Source of the DNA: Cryptomeria japonica
Lineage: Eukaryota; Streptophyta; Pinopsida; Cupressales; Cupressaceae
Assembly (NCBI RefSeq): GCF_030272615.1
Contig: NC_081409.1
Span: 240,279,832-240,337,831 of the forward strand
Length of the DNA stretch: 58,000 nt
Direction of reading: 5' to 3'
Shown here: piece after piece, positions 31,568-42,962 of the stretch
How positions within the stretch are numbered: the stretch's first letter is position 1
Layout: each line of letters opens with the position of its first letter
The notes under the pieces: model-generated
The model's input: only the letters and a program-made list of their open reading frames with translations
Database searches by the model: none
What the model was told of the DNA's origin: nothing
Made by a program: the position numbers and the translations under genes

Positions 31568-34282
31568 TCAACCTTGTAACTGGGTGGTTACAATTTGAAA
31601 AAGATCTCCCAAAATCAAGTTTATACTGTCCATAAACTTCTTGCTATCCTTTATTGTTGTCTCTATTCTCTTCACTGTACCGGTGAGATGCTGCAAATGC
31701 TCTGCCGATGTTTTCTGTCCCTGTATTAGTGCTTCAGATACTTCCTTCCGTAGTGATGCTAGATAGTCCAATCTTGGACTTAGTTTTAATCTCAAATGTT
31801 TTGCCTTATTCACTATTCTTTCTATCTCTCTTTCCAATTTAAGTAAATCTTCTTCAAAATTTGTTATCTTCTCCTCAAAAACTGATAGTGTATCAGGTGA
31901 GTTAACAAAATTATTTGCAAGTTTATTAATCTCATCTTGTACCTTGCTCATCTTTTTGTCTATATCCACAGTCAAAAAGTTTGTCTTATAGGTGTCTTTG
32001 TATAGAGTTTTGTACTCTTTCAATAAATTACCCAATTCCGATAGAAGTGTGTCAAAATCTCTGTTACACTTCTTTATTTGCTCATCAAAGAATTTCTATT
32101 TTTCAATTTCTACTTTATCCTTTAATGACTCTTCCTTTATTTTCTCAATGTTTTCTGTAATATATTTACACAGTGTATCAAGTTGTCCTAAAGAATATTT
32201 ATTGTCTATATTACAGTTAGGAGCAATTACCTTCAAAATTGGTATGGTATCATTAATTGCCTTGTAAGCTTGTGAGCTGCAGTCTGTTATCTTTTTGATT
32301 GAATCTAATAGTACCTCAGTCACATTAGTTGATTTGTAGCCTGATGATGAACCAAAATTCTGAGTACCATTAGTGGAAGTAACCAAGCTTGTATTGACCT
32401 CTAGTAGGTCTGTTTGTGTCTGCATTTCTTTAAGCAATGGTTTTTCTATTTCTCCAGTTGCCGGTGGCACTATTTCCTTATGTTCATGTTGTTGTTGTTG
32501 TTGTTCCTGCTCCGGAGCCTTTTGTTATGTTTGTTGCATTGTCTCAGTCTGAGTCCCTACCTTTTGCTCTTTGTCTTCTACTGGTTTCTCCTATGTGTTT
32601 TCAGTTTTCTCATCTACTGGAGGCTCACTAGCCATGTTAGTCTTATCAGCTGTATCTTTGTCTACCACTACGTTGATATTTTGAGTATCAACATCCATAG
32701 TACATAAGACTTCAGGATTAGGATTACGATCCTCTATATCCATACTCTCAGCTGTCGGTTTATCTTCTATAGCTGTTGTTTTTACCAGTGGAGTAATCAA
32801 AGGAGGTGGGGGTAAGTTGTCTCTAACCTTGATACTAGGTGGTCCACCAACTTTACCTTTACCCTTGTCTCTATCTTTCTGATAAACTTTTATGGGTTTG
32901 GGGTTCCTATATTCTTCTTGTTTTTCTTTTCAACTAGGAATATATCCCATCCATTTTTAGTTTCCTCAGTCACCTCATTAACTCTTCCAACCATTAAAGC
33001 AATGTGTCGATGTGTAGTAGAAAATACTTACCGGTTGGCTTGAGCAATTAGGTCATCAATTTCTTTGGGTGAATTTACCGGATAAACAACAAGTAGCTTT
33101 TCAATCTTTATTTTCTTGTCCAGTTCTATTACTGCTTGTCTTCTTGCTTCCAGTCTCTTAAATAGTTTATCTGGAATTTCATTTACTACTTCCATCAAAA
33201 ACATCTTATACATATCCATATGCAATATAACACTATTTTCAACTTGTTCTTTTTCATCAGCTGTTAAAGTGTCATATATTTTCTCTATATTTTTCAATTT
33301 ACCTTCCTCTGTAATTTCATTCAGCAGTATATCAAGAGGGGCCAAGTCTTTGTTTGTCCTCTTCTTCTTTTTGGGTGTCAGTTTCTTCTTCTTTGGTGTA
33401 GCCTTTCTTACCAAAGATCTCACTACTTCTTGTTTTTGTCTTGTTCTCTTGGGTGAGGGTGTGGTTACCGGTGAGGGATCTCTTTTCCTTACAACTCTTT
33501 TGAAAGTTGCAGACATGTCACTCCATGAAGAAGTACCTACCGGTGATAGGTGAGTTTCAGGTTGTGGAGCTGCTAACTCATCCTTTGTTATACCGGTTTT
33601 CTTCAACACATCTTCTTTGATGGCCTTTGCTTGTCTGGAACCTTTCCTTACAACTGTCTCAACTTTTTTCACTCTTTTCTTTGATTGTATTTGGCTTTCA
33701 ATAGTTTCTGCACTACCAAATATTTCTTCCTTAGGTTCTCTGGGGGCTTCTAGAAATTCTTTAGCATATGTTTCAATTATATGATCATCTGTTTCATAGC
33801 CCATCTCAGTTACCCAAACTGTCCTAGGGATGACTGCTTCCATCCAGATTTTGTCCTTCTTGATTACAAAGCATATTTCATCTTTGTATTTGTTGACAAT
33901 CTTTTGTGATAACCTGATTCTTTTCTTCATTTTGGCTTTTAATGCTTGAAAGAAGTCATGAATATTGCTTTCCTTGTTTTCTCCCATGTTATTGAATAGT
34001 TCTGTTAACTATTTACCTACAAGTATATCATATCCAAGTTCTTTGTAGCCTATATCGGGAACCTATTTGGTTATATGTAGCATCAGACATACTAACAGAT
34101 TTCCAAACCTGAAAGTTCCTTTCTTGTCCTTCTTAATCTTTCCAAGGTTGTCAATTAATTCATCCTTTAACCACTCACATATATCAATCTTTGCATTATC
34201 TGTGACCATATCATAAGCACTCTTAATGCATAAACTTGAAACTGAATTGAGTCTATTTGTATGGGTAGCTTTATACCCTAAT
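31568..34282 (-). pseudogene. ORF2 of E, middle and C-terminal part
   Basis: Minus strand, continuing ORF2 after solo LTR A'. 34282-34010 gives KIDICEWLKDELIDNLGKIK and FRFGNLLVCLML, matching IDLCEVLL and LKFGSLLVC of A1. A stop near 34009 is followed by a long open stretch 33987-33028: basic Lys/Arg-rich (PKKKKLTPKKKKRTNKD) and Thr/Ser-rich, then helical. One frameshift lies between 33028 and 32470. A disordered region with a Gln run (EQEQQQQQHEHKE) follows, then two helical, probably coiled-coil stretches (32470-32096, 32035-31568). After removing A' and E' the frame matches the N-terminal part. Total about 1090 codons, close to A1. Confidence 0.72.
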
Positions 34283-35434
34283 TGTTACTACTTATCAAAT
34301 TTCCATTAGTTTTTATATTCAAAGTCATACTATATACTCTAGTCGGTTAACACTACCGAATCATGCAGTCGATATACACAGAGAAGTCAGTATGCACAAT
34401 CTAGTCGGTTAAAGAGGAAAGTAGTCATAGAATGCAGTACACACCGACCTATCTATCGAGTATCTTTTCATGTCTACCGAGCAGCAAAGATGACACACCG
34501 AGTTGATATACACTGAGTGAAACGTGTTACCAGATACATTGAACCTGGACATGCATATGAAAACATGTTACAAGATCGAGGCACATCTAACCGTTATCAC
34601 ATTGGAAATTGCACTAGAAGATTGTGTATGATTATGAGATCAATCTAACCAATGAAATATTTTGTATAGTTATTCATTCGATAAATCATGTTTGTAAGAT
34701 CGAAGCAATGAATTAGATCATCGTCTTAAGAGATCTATTTATACAACATGAGTTAAGGGTGTATGGATGTGTGTAAGAAGACTGTTACAGAGACACAGTG
34801 GTTACCGAGAAGGTTTTCAGAGAACGGTCGAAGAACAGAGTAAATAGAAGGGTTTATCGAGTTACTATATGGGTTACCGAGGTATGCTATAAGTAAGGTA
34901 ATCTATTCTGGGTACATAGAATCTGCTATAACATTTCAGATGTAAAGTTGCAGATATTTGTAATGATTTTATTGTAATATTGTGAAGTTGAAAGAGAAAC
35001 CTTTAATAGGGTAAAAGACTCTAATCAAGTCTATAAATTGTAAAGCCTCTAACCAAGTGCTGCATTCAGATTAAATGTTGTAAAATCCTTTAGCAAGGTA
35101 GATCTAACAGATCTTGTTACTCCTAACAGGGTAAGCTATCAAAAATAGCTAAAATGTAGCTCTAACCAAGCACTCTTTATTATTGTAGTAGTGAAGTTGT
35201 GGGTGCCATCCCCACTACAGTTTTTCTCTCTAACCAAGAGTTTCTTGCATAACCAAAATATATGTGTTATGGAGTGAATCATGTATGATTGTTATCTATT
35301 TGTTTTAACTTTATTTTATATTACTGCACTATTTTGTTTATTCATAACAGTAAAGTCATTATTGAAGAAAAGTTTTGGAGTACTGATTCACCCCTCCCCT
35401 CTCAGTAAATTAGCTTTCCATATTGGGCCTAACA
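34283..35434 (+). repeat. Solo LTR A' (A family) inside ORF2 of E
   Basis: TGTTACTACT...GGGCCTAACA, 1152 bp, flanked by the perfect TSD CTAAT (34278-34282, 35435-35439). Same features as A1/A2 LTRs, including the TATA-like CTATTTATAC at 34735. Opposite orientation to E. It shows that the A family moved after E inserted. Confidence 0.92.
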
Positions 35435-35631
35435 CTAATATCATGCTGATAAATCTCACATTAATGTCTGTTACATCATTAACTCTTAGGGACCTTTTGT
35501 CGAATGTTGCACCAGTTAGGTTTGTAACTAGGTCATTGGATACCTTCTTGGTTTTATCTAGCCTTTTACCGGTGGTCGGTAACCCTGTGATAGCTTTCAC
35601 AGCTTCCTTAGTGATTTTGTGGACTACATCT
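35435..35631 (-). pseudogene. ORF2 of E, segment between two solo LTRs
   Basis: A 197-base island of E ORF2 on the minus strand: AVKAITGLPTTGKRL ... TGATFDKRSLRVNDVTDI. It matches ITGYP of A1 and SQFDKR of F, and it joins 36434 (HGEFFWLD) to 34282. Bounded by E' on the right and A' on the left. Confidence 0.8.
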
Positions 35632-36428
35632 TGTTAGGGATCCCACAGATACTGAGAGGGGGGGGGCGTGAATCAGTATCTAACCGATAATTAGTATTTC
35701 TTAACTTAAAACATGTAGAACATAATATAACAGTGTACCGGTATGCAAGAAATAATGCAATAAATAGAATCAAGAACATCCACATGAAAAGCACACCATA
35801 ACACAAGATGTTAACGAGGAAACCTGGTGTGGGAAAAACCTCGGTGGGATTTGTGACCCACAATATTCACTCACTGGCCAATAAGAGAATATTACTTACA
35901 ATAGGGGCCTGCACATGTAGGAAGGCCAACTGCCTAGAGCTCGTTGCTCAATGGGAAGTCTCACTGACTTACAATAGGGATTATACAAATCCAATATCTT
36001 GTACTGCTTTACAATAGCATCTTCAATGCCAGATTCAGTACCGGTTCCTGCTTTGTTCTTTACATATACCTCTTGACCTATATTTCACATAATAGGTCTA
36101 CCTAATATTATCATATATGCTTCTACTCATCTATATCAAATTTCTACAATGTTCTCTTTTATATATGAGTCATTTTACAATTTGCCAAGTCGGCTTACAC
36201 ATTTTTACAATAATAAACAAAATATAATATAACAAAATCCTATCGGCCTCTATGCCAGTATACTTCCTTTCTTTTGTGTCGGTGTTGGTGTCCTGAGTGC
36301 CGGTGTATAGTGTGATTTGCTGATGCCGGTATAATGCCTTTTTCAGTGTCATAAGATTGCAAGGTTTCCATCAATGACAAAACCTTCAATCACATACAAT
36401 GTCTCATTGGAGTGTGCATATGCCAACA
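35632..36428 (-). repeat. Solo LTR E' (E family) inside ORF2 of E
   Basis: Plus-strand ends TGTTAGGGAT and TGCCAACA, 797 bp, perfect TSD CATCT (35627-35631, 36429-36433). Same orientation as the LTRs of E. Module stem CGAGG/CCTCG at 35815-35843. An E-family element inserted into another member's ORF2 and then recombined to a solo LTR. Confidence 0.92.
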
Positions 36429-36924
36429 CATCTAACCAGAAAAATTCACCATGTACCCTGCTTAAGACTATCCTAATCACATCCTTGGGGAATTCAAGTA
36501 TGCTAAGGATCTCTGTAAATCCTAGGGTTTCAATGATCTTGTGTTCATCTTTTACATTGCCAGTTTTATCACATATCACAGTTTTAAACATGGTCTTAAT
36601 CTCTTCATCTCCTAGTTCCTCAATGTTGCAGTGGATGTACATTCTGGGGTCTTTAGCATAAACAACTCCCTTGGGAATTTGAGAAAAAGCACCTAAGGTA
36701 TCATCTTTCTTTGCTACCTCGGGAACTAACTGAAATACCAGCCTAGGTCTTTTTATTACTTTGACAATAGTAGGGTTTGCTATATATTCAATTGCAGAGA
36801 TGGATGCCATGATTAAATACCTTTCACTACCTTTAGGATGGATGATTGCTTGGAGTGTTCTTGCCTCTTGCTCGAAATGCCTTAGCTCGAAATCTTCGCT
36901 CTCTTCATAGGTTTGAAATCTCAT
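36429..36924 (-). pseudogene. ORF2 of E, N-terminal part
   Basis: Open on the minus strand from 36924. The preferred start is the Met at 36807 (MASISAIEYIANPTIVKVIK), which aligns with the start of F ORF2 (MASSGIA) and of A1 ORF2. Conserved blocks: GAFSQIP (AFSLIP in A1), IEELGDEEI (VEELGHVEI), FPKDVIRIVLSRVHGEFFWL (VLSRVHDDFMWL). It has a sense codon where A1/A2 have the shared TAG. Interrupted at 36428 by E'. Confidence 0.8.
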
Positions 36925-37113
36925 TGAAATGGAATGGAGCCAAGACCTTAATTTTATAGTGTCTTTTTGCCATCTACCACATTAAATGCATGTCGATTAA
37001 GTATTCTCTTAACATTGTTTGTTGGTAAAAAGTAATTTTCAACTTCTTATCTCTAACTGAGGGAATAATAGCACATGTGTCATTAGATTGTCAAACCCTC
37101 AATTAAAATTTCT
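36925..37113 (-). other. Spacer between ORF1 and ORF2 of E
   Basis: About 190 bases (306 if ORF2 starts at 36807). No ORF. Equivalent to the longer spacers of A1 and A2. Confidence 0.5.
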
Positions 37114-38312
37114 TCAATTAGATGAAGAGCTTCCTGTCGGTGGTGCATTGCTCTGTCCTGCCGGTGAAACATCACTATGTCCTTCCGGTGAAGCATTAAT
37201 TTGTTCTATTGGTGAAGCATTGATTTGTTCTACCGGTGGAGGAGTATTCCCAATATTTAGATCAGCTTTTCTAATCCATTGTTTTGAGAATTCTTGCTTA
37301 ACCTCTTCAATTTTTTCTTTACCTTTCAAGATAGAACTTTTGTTGTCTACCGGTGTTCCTTTACTTCTAAAGAATTTTGCAATATGCCCAATCTTGTTAC
37401 ATGCATAACAAGTTACATTATTCTTTTGAATAGCTTTCCCATAACCTATGCCGGTTTGTGTTTTGCATTTATTAGATAAATGTCCAAATCTTCCACAAAC
37501 ATTATATCTCACATTCATTCTGCAATTTTCAAAGTTGTGACCAACTTTGTTGCATTTAGAACATTGACCGGTGGGTGTGTTGATATTCTGATAATTTCTA
37601 GATCTACATTGATTTTCTCTATGACCATACTTATTACAGTTAAATCATTTTCCATTGAATTTATAAGCATTAGGTTGTCTTACCGATTTGTTGTGATCCT
37701 GAGTATTTGCAGTACTGGAGCTTTCACCAATTTCAAAGCCAATTCCAGAAGTGTCACCTTTAGGTTTTTGATTCTTCAGCAAGGTGCCAAGTTCCTCTGA
37801 GCTTTTCTTGAATTTTTCTTTATGTTGATTTGCAGTTTCTAGTTCTCTTTCTAAGACTTCTTTTTGTCTCATTAGTTCATTTGAGTCATTCTGAGTATGC
37901 ATCAGATCTGTCTTCAACATGTCATTTTCATAGCTAAGTCTTGTGTTGTCATTTGCTGCATCACTTAGTCTTCTGGTCAATTCTTCTTCCTATCCTCAAT
38001 GTCATTGCAAAATCTCATAGTCATATCCTGCATCTCATTCTTTGTTGTCATGTTCTCTTGTTTCAACTTGCTTATCATATCATTAAGTGATTCCTTTTCA
38101 TCATTCTCATTTTGCAATTTTTCACAAAGTTCTCCCCTCTTATTTCTTGCAATAGTAAGATTTTCTTGAAGTGCCTGAATGATATTCTGAGCTGCCCTTA
38201 AATCATCTTCTAGTTTGATATTTTTCAATTTCTTTGCATCATAGTCTGAAAGAGCTCCTTCAAGTTGCTTCATCAGATTCTCCATCTTTATCGGTGTCAA
38301 GATCTTCCTCAA
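37114..38312 (-). pseudogene. ORF1 of E: coiled-coil and zinc-knuckle Gag-like protein
   Basis: Starts MRKILTPIKMENLMKQLEGA, or at the later Met of MENLMKQ. Residues about 10-220 are a charged coiled coil. A single-base frameshift near 37980 joins the two halves (DRKK / TRRLSDAAND). The knuckles are FNCNKYGHRENQC (a TGA stands at the first Cys), CSKCNKVGHNFENC, YNVCGRFGHLSNKC (first Cys altered) and CYACNKIGHIAKFF (last Cys is Phe; F has Tyr or Phe in its last knuckles). The Ser/Pro/Gln-rich tail has two INASP repeats. Homologous to ORF1 of A1 and F. Confidence 0.8.
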
Positions 38313-38341
38313 GCTATTAGGCTTCTAAAAATATAGGACCA

Positions 38342-38356
38342 GGCTCTGATACCAAT
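38342..38356 (-). promoter_or_regulatory. PBS of E
   Basis: Complement reads ATTGGTATCAGAGCC, abutting the LTR at 38357. It sets the minus orientation of E. Confidence 0.92.
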
Positions 38357-39151
38357 TGTTAGGAATCCCACAGATACTGAGAGGGGGGGGTGAATCAGTA
38401 TCTAATCGGTGAGTAGAATTTCTTGAATTAAAACATGCAGAACATATTATAATAGTGTACCGGTATGCAAGAAATAATGCAATAAACAGAATTAAGAACA
38501 TCCACATGAAAAGCGCACCATAACACAAGGTTTTAACGAGGAAACCTGGTGTGGGAAAAACCTTGGTGGGATTTGTGACCCACAATATTCACTCACTGGC
38601 CAATAAGAGAATATTACTTACAATAGGGGCCTGCAAATGCAGAAAGGCCAACTGCCTAGAGCTCACTGCTCAATGGGAAGTCTCACTGACTTACAATGAG
38701 AATTATACAAATCCAATATCTTGTACTACTTTACAATAGCATCGATAATGCCTGATCCAGTACCGGTTGCTGCTCTGCTTCTTACATAAACCCTTAGCCT
38801 ATATTTCAGATAATAGGTCTACCTAATATTTTTCCTTTTGTGCTTTCTTACATATTACAAATGTCTACAATGATCTCTTTTATATATAAGAGTCATTTTA
38901 CAATTTGCCAAGTCAGCTTACAAAGTTTTTACAATAATAAACAAAATATAATATAACAAAATCCCGTCGGCCTCTATGTCGACATACTTCTTTTCTTTGT
39001 GCTGGTGTCGGTGTCCCGAGTGCCGGTGTAGAGTGTGATTTGCTGATGCCGGTATAATGCCTTTGCCGATGCCATAGGATTGTAAGGTTGCCATCAATGA
39101 CAAAACCTTCAATCACATACAATGTCTCATTGGAGTGTGCATATGCCAACA
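38357..39151 (-). repeat. 5' LTR of E
   Basis: 795 bp, TGTTAGGAAT...TGCCAACA, followed by TGTTC, where the left flank is TGCTC. The TATA-like box, read on the minus strand, is near 38879-38889. The outer module stem has one mismatch (GAGG with CCTT, 38538-38564). Confidence 0.88.
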
Positions 39152-39263
39152 TGTTCTGCTATGGGTGAATGCTTTATTTGCTATTTGTCTTGTTTGTGTT
39201 TTAATTGGTTTATTGTTTAAGTTATTGGGTATACTAATTCACCCCCCGTCTTAGTATTCATCA

Positions 39264-40857
39264 TCACTATCCTATATAAGAAAGGAATAACTAATAAAGT
39301 TGTCGATGCACTTAGTAGAAGGAACTTAGCAATCCAAGAGATTCAATTGGAAAGCATGTGAATCAATGCCTTAAAAGACATGTATCAAGGGGATGAAGAT
39401 TTCAAAGAGGCCTATGAGGTTTGTAAGGACATGAATGATACGTATCATACTAATTTTTCTAATTATATTCTCCAAGAAGGTTTACTTTTCAAGGGCAGTC
39501 AGCTTTGTATTCCTAATTGCTCCATGAGGGAAAATATTGTAAAGGAAAAACATTGTGGGGGTTTGTCACGACACTTTGGACTTGATAAGACACTTGAATT
39601 GTTTAGGATATTCTACCTTTGGCCTAGGATGCAGTGAGATGTGAGAAAGTATATGACAGAGTGTGTGGTATGCCAAAGGGCAAAGGGGACAAATTCAAAT
39701 GCAGGTCTATATACTCCATTACCCATCCCTACAAAACCTTGGGATTCAATTAGCATGGACTTTGTCTTAGGTCTTCCTAGGTCTAAATCAAGATATGACA
39801 ATATATATGTTGTTGTGGACAGGTTTTCAAAAATGGCACACTTTTTGCCTTGCAAAGTTACACATGATGCTTCCAATATTGCAGGTTTGTTCTTCAAGGA
39901 GATAGTTAGACTTCATGGGTTACCCTTAAGCATTATATCAGAACAGGATCCTAAGTTTGTAGGACATTTTTGGAGGAGTTTGTGGCATAGGTTGGGGACA
40001 AACTTGTCCTTCTCTTCTGCTTATCACCCTCAATCTGATGGAGAGACAAAGGTGATTAATAGATCCCTTGGTAATTTGTTGAGATGTTTGACTAAGGACC
40101 ATGGGACCACTTGGGATACTATTCTTCCACAAGCAGAGTTCTCATATAATGACCCTGTGAATAGAAGTATAGGATTGAGTCCTTTTTAAATTGTATATGG
40201 GACCCATCCTAGAGGTGTTCATGAGCTCCAAGAAATGCAGAATATTGAAAGGAAGAGTGCTCAAGCGGATGATTTTGCTGAAGTGATGAGGGACATACAT
40301 CAACAAGTCTGGATAGATTGATACAAACCGCTTAAAAGTATAAGAAAGAAGAAGATGTCACAAAGAGAGATGTTCAGTTCAAGGTGGGAGAAACGGTGAT
40401 GATTCATCTCCAAAAAGAAAGACTCCCTAAGGAGAAGTACACCAAGCTACTCATAAAAAAGATAGGTCCTTTCAAAGTCCTCAAGAGATGTGGGGTAAAT
40501 GCATACAAGATAGATCTACCCCTTGATGTTGGTCTATCCCCTATATTCAATGTATCTGATATATATGCATATAAATGTTTTGTGGATGATGTTTCTATTG
40601 CAGGTCCATCTGATTCTTCTAGTCCAACTATGTTGGAAGGACTTTCTCCCCCTCTCAAACCTGAGATTGAGTGCATTTTGGATCAAAAGGTTAGCAAGCG
40701 AACAATGAGGAAGACTTACTTGGAGTACCTAGTCAAATGGAAGAATCAATCTTTAGATAATGCTACCTAGATGACTTATGAGGCCATTGAGAAGACTGAA
40801 ACTAGATTTGCAGACATCCCAACTCAAGGGACTTGAGTTCTTTTGGGCCCAAGAGTA
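39264..40857 (+). pseudogene. Gypsy RNase H end, integrase and chromodomain of C
   Basis: Resumes after solo LTR D with YKKGITNKVVDALSRR, the end of RNase H. Integrase zinc region: HCGGLSRHFGLDKTLELF ... CVVCQRAKG. Core: first Asp in SISMDFVLGLP present; the second block reads SEQDPKF where SDRDPKF is usual (catalytic Asp to Glu), and the third reads DGETKVINR where DGQTEVVNR is usual (Glu to Lys). Stops near 39637, 40187 and 40319. The C-terminal part is followed by a chromodomain (ECILDQKVSKRTMRKTYLEY, LVKWKNQSLDNAT, then TAG where Trp is usual). The chromodomain places C among the chromoviruses. Ends just before the 3' LTR. Confidence 0.87.
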
Positions 40858-42310
40858 TGGTGCAGAGCACCTTCTACTACACCTCTATTTCAAGAACATG
40901 GTGGTGTCTACATGTTCATTTGTGATGTAATAATGGGTTGGATCAATGATTACCCTTGATGTAATTGAGTGCCTATTTGTATGGTCAATAATCTCTTAGG
41001 TGAACATATAAACCTAGAGGTCTCTTAGGCCATGAAGGCTTGGAATTTGGATTTTCAATGTTGGTTTGTCTAGGATGTTGTCTTAGGTGTTTGGAGTCTA
41101 AAAATGACAAATAATGACCTTGGATGTGTTTCCATAAGGTCTAAGGGTTAATAACCAATGTTGTCCTAAGTTGCAAAATGTTGCATTTGTTGTCAAGCAG
41201 CTTTTCAAAGTTGCCGGTAGGATGCCAACTACCTCTCCAATGGTCATAACTATTCAAAAGTTGGTTATGGACATTCGAAAAGGTTTACATATGCTTGGAC
41301 AACTATGGGAAAGAGAGAGTAGAGAGTAGAAAGTTTTGTAAAGTTTGGTGGAGAAAGTGAATAGAGCAAGTCTGATTTTGCCATAACAGTGACATTTTTC
41401 CGTACTTTTCATACAGGGTGTGAGATCTACTGATGAAATTTTGATTTGATTAGGAAGAGCCCTAAAATACCTTTCCAATGAATTTGGTATGACCTCTTGA
41501 AGTGAAGTTTAGAGGAAGTTATAAGTATTTTACCCTCTGCAGGTCTGAAACCCTCCATTTTCAAGGGTTACAATGCAAATGAGACCCTAACTTGCAATCT
41601 ACTCATTGAGATCTGATGGCCATTGGTAGAATGCAAGTTAGGGGCATGCATTTTGAGATTCTAGGGGGGCGAGGTCAGAGGAGTTGGTTGGTAACCTTAC
41701 CACCAAGCCCTAGTCTGAACTGTTGAGGGTTTAAATTAGATTAGATGAGTTTTATTGAGCATACTCTGAACAATGATGAGATGATGAGTTGAATTGATGG
41801 AATTGGAGTATTTGGACATAAAATAAACCTCTTGAAGAGTTGGAACCTTCTTGTGATCCCATTCTCATATACCTCCTTTGTAAAACTAGTCTAACTTGAT
41901 CAATTAGGCCTCTGAGCCAAGTAGGTGTTGAAGAGTGCAGGAATAGGGTGGAATTCCAATCTTTTGGAATCTGATAGTAATCCCAAAAGGGTATCTAAAA
42001 CCTAAATTTATTTAGGGTGTTGTTTGGTATTATTTTGAGGAAAATCCAAAAAGATAGTGAAAGAGGGCTACTAACTTGTAGGCCTGCCCAAGCCTCAAAA
42101 GCCAATATTTGCCTTGTGCTCCAAAGTATCATTGTGGAAGAACTTAATAGGTCTTAGGAAGTGTGTAGAAGTGTTGAGGCATCCCTTGTTAGGGGTAAGA
42201 TTCTGATTTCACACTTGAGGTGTGGTTGTAGCCTTGAGAGAGACTCAAGGGATAGAAGACCAAGGTGTGTAGGTGGGTTTATCACCCTACTACTGCCAAC
42301 CTCTGCATCA
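40858..42310 (+). repeat. 3' LTR of C
   Basis: 1453 bp, TGGTGCAGAG...CTCTGCATCA, the same length as the 5' LTR. Confidence 0.88.
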
Positions 42311-42962
42311 GGTTGCCTTTAGGCCAAACCCCAATTTTGGAATTAACCAAGTAATAAAAGAAAGTACTTGCAAGTAGATGTAAATGAAAGACTAAAATAT
42401 TGTAAATCACCTTAAGGGAGGTTGTGGTAGCAATGTTGATAGAAATGCTTGTGTGGAATTGAATGTTGGAATCAATCTCCTTTTCAATGGTTGAATCCTT
42501 GACTTGAATGCAATACCTAGCCTTGAAGGGACACTTGAGAATACTCAATGCTGGAAAAGAATGCGTGAATGCTTGAATGCTTTTGAATTCTTGATCGCTT
42601 GTAAAACATGACCTTATCAAAATTCCACCTTATGCAAATGAGAGGACAAATGCCCCTTAAATACATGTTCGTGGATTTGATTTTCGTCACAAGCTGACAT
42701 CGGGGGAGTTTCCCACCCAATGGACAACCACCAATGCAACCCTAGGAAGGGTCCTGCCCCAAAATAGGGCAGGGATAGGGGCGCCACACCTCTGTCCTAC
42801 CCCTTTCTCCAGGGGAGAGTGCGGACAGGGTGATGCAGAGGCCAAGAAAGAAGTTGTTTCTGAGGGTTGAGAAGTCTTTGGTCTCTGATTAAGCTAGAGG
42901 ATTCGATATCATGTGCATGAGGACCCTAATGCAATAAAAAATTGCTAAGGTTGCAATTTTAT

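Larger units (their letters stand above)
30574..39151 (-). mobile_element. Element E: non-autonomous LTR retrotransposon (A/E/F superfamily), minus strand
   Basis: LTRs 30574-31365 (3', 792 bp) and 38357-39151 (5', 795 bp). The flanks TGCTC and TGTTC differ at one base. On the minus strand the order is 5' LTR, PBS (38342-38356), ORF1 (38312-37114), ORF2 (36807-31568), two PPT-like tracts and 3' LTR. ORF2 is interrupted by solo LTRs E' and A'. No pol domain is present. Removing the two solo LTRs leaves an element of about 6.6 kb. It sits inside solo LTR D. Confidence 0.88.
29591..39263 (+). repeat. Solo LTR D in RNase H of C, split by element E
   Basis: Begins TGTTGGTATT at 29591 and ends TATTCATCA at 39263, with TSD TCACT (29586-29590, 39264-39268). 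The LTR parts are 29591-30573 and about 39157-39263, together close to 1090 bp. There is no internal region, so recombination left one LTR. The end TTCACCCCCC...TTCATCA is typical of copia LTRs. It carries CCT/AGG (30319-30330) and CTCT/AGAG (30357-30367) leader hairpins, GTGAG/CTCAC (30501-30515) and CATGG/CCATG (30516-30543). Confidence 0.85.
25051..42310 (+). mobile_element. Element C: chromodomain-bearing Ty3/gypsy retrotransposon
   Basis: LTRs 25051-26503 and 40858-42310, both 1453 bp, beginning TGGTGCAGAG and ending CTCTGCATCA. Flanks GTTTG (25046-25050) and GGTTG (42311-42315) look like a TSD with one substitution. PBS at 26506. Gag, protease, reverse transcriptase and RNase H run to 29590, where solo LTR D (with E inside) interrupts. 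The end of RNase H, integrase and a chromodomain run from 39269 to about 40840. Several catalytic residues are lost and stops are frequent. Confidence 0.87.
24624..42962. mobile_element. Insertion I in B reverse transcriptase: unclassified, itself split by gypsy C
   Basis: About 427 bases left (24624-25050) and 650 bases right (42311-42962) of gypsy element C belong neither to B nor to C. Host coding matches up to AGGAC (24619-24623) and again from ATGAC (42961-42965), which may be a 5-bp TSD with one change. I see no TG...CA ends, terminal inverted repeat, tail or coding motif. The right part has a GC-rich block (42742-42850) with the hairpin CCTGCCC/GGGCAGG near 42751-42772. It may be an old solo LTR or another element type. 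Confidence 0.45.

Noticed and set aside
33116-33553. 145-codon plus-strand ORF rich in Ser/Phe
   Set aside because: Antisense of the Lys/Ser-rich middle of E ORF2.
29591-39263. D as a full-length element with coding capacity
   Set aside because: All coding inside belongs to E on the opposite strand; the two D pieces rejoin to a single LTR flanked by TCACT.
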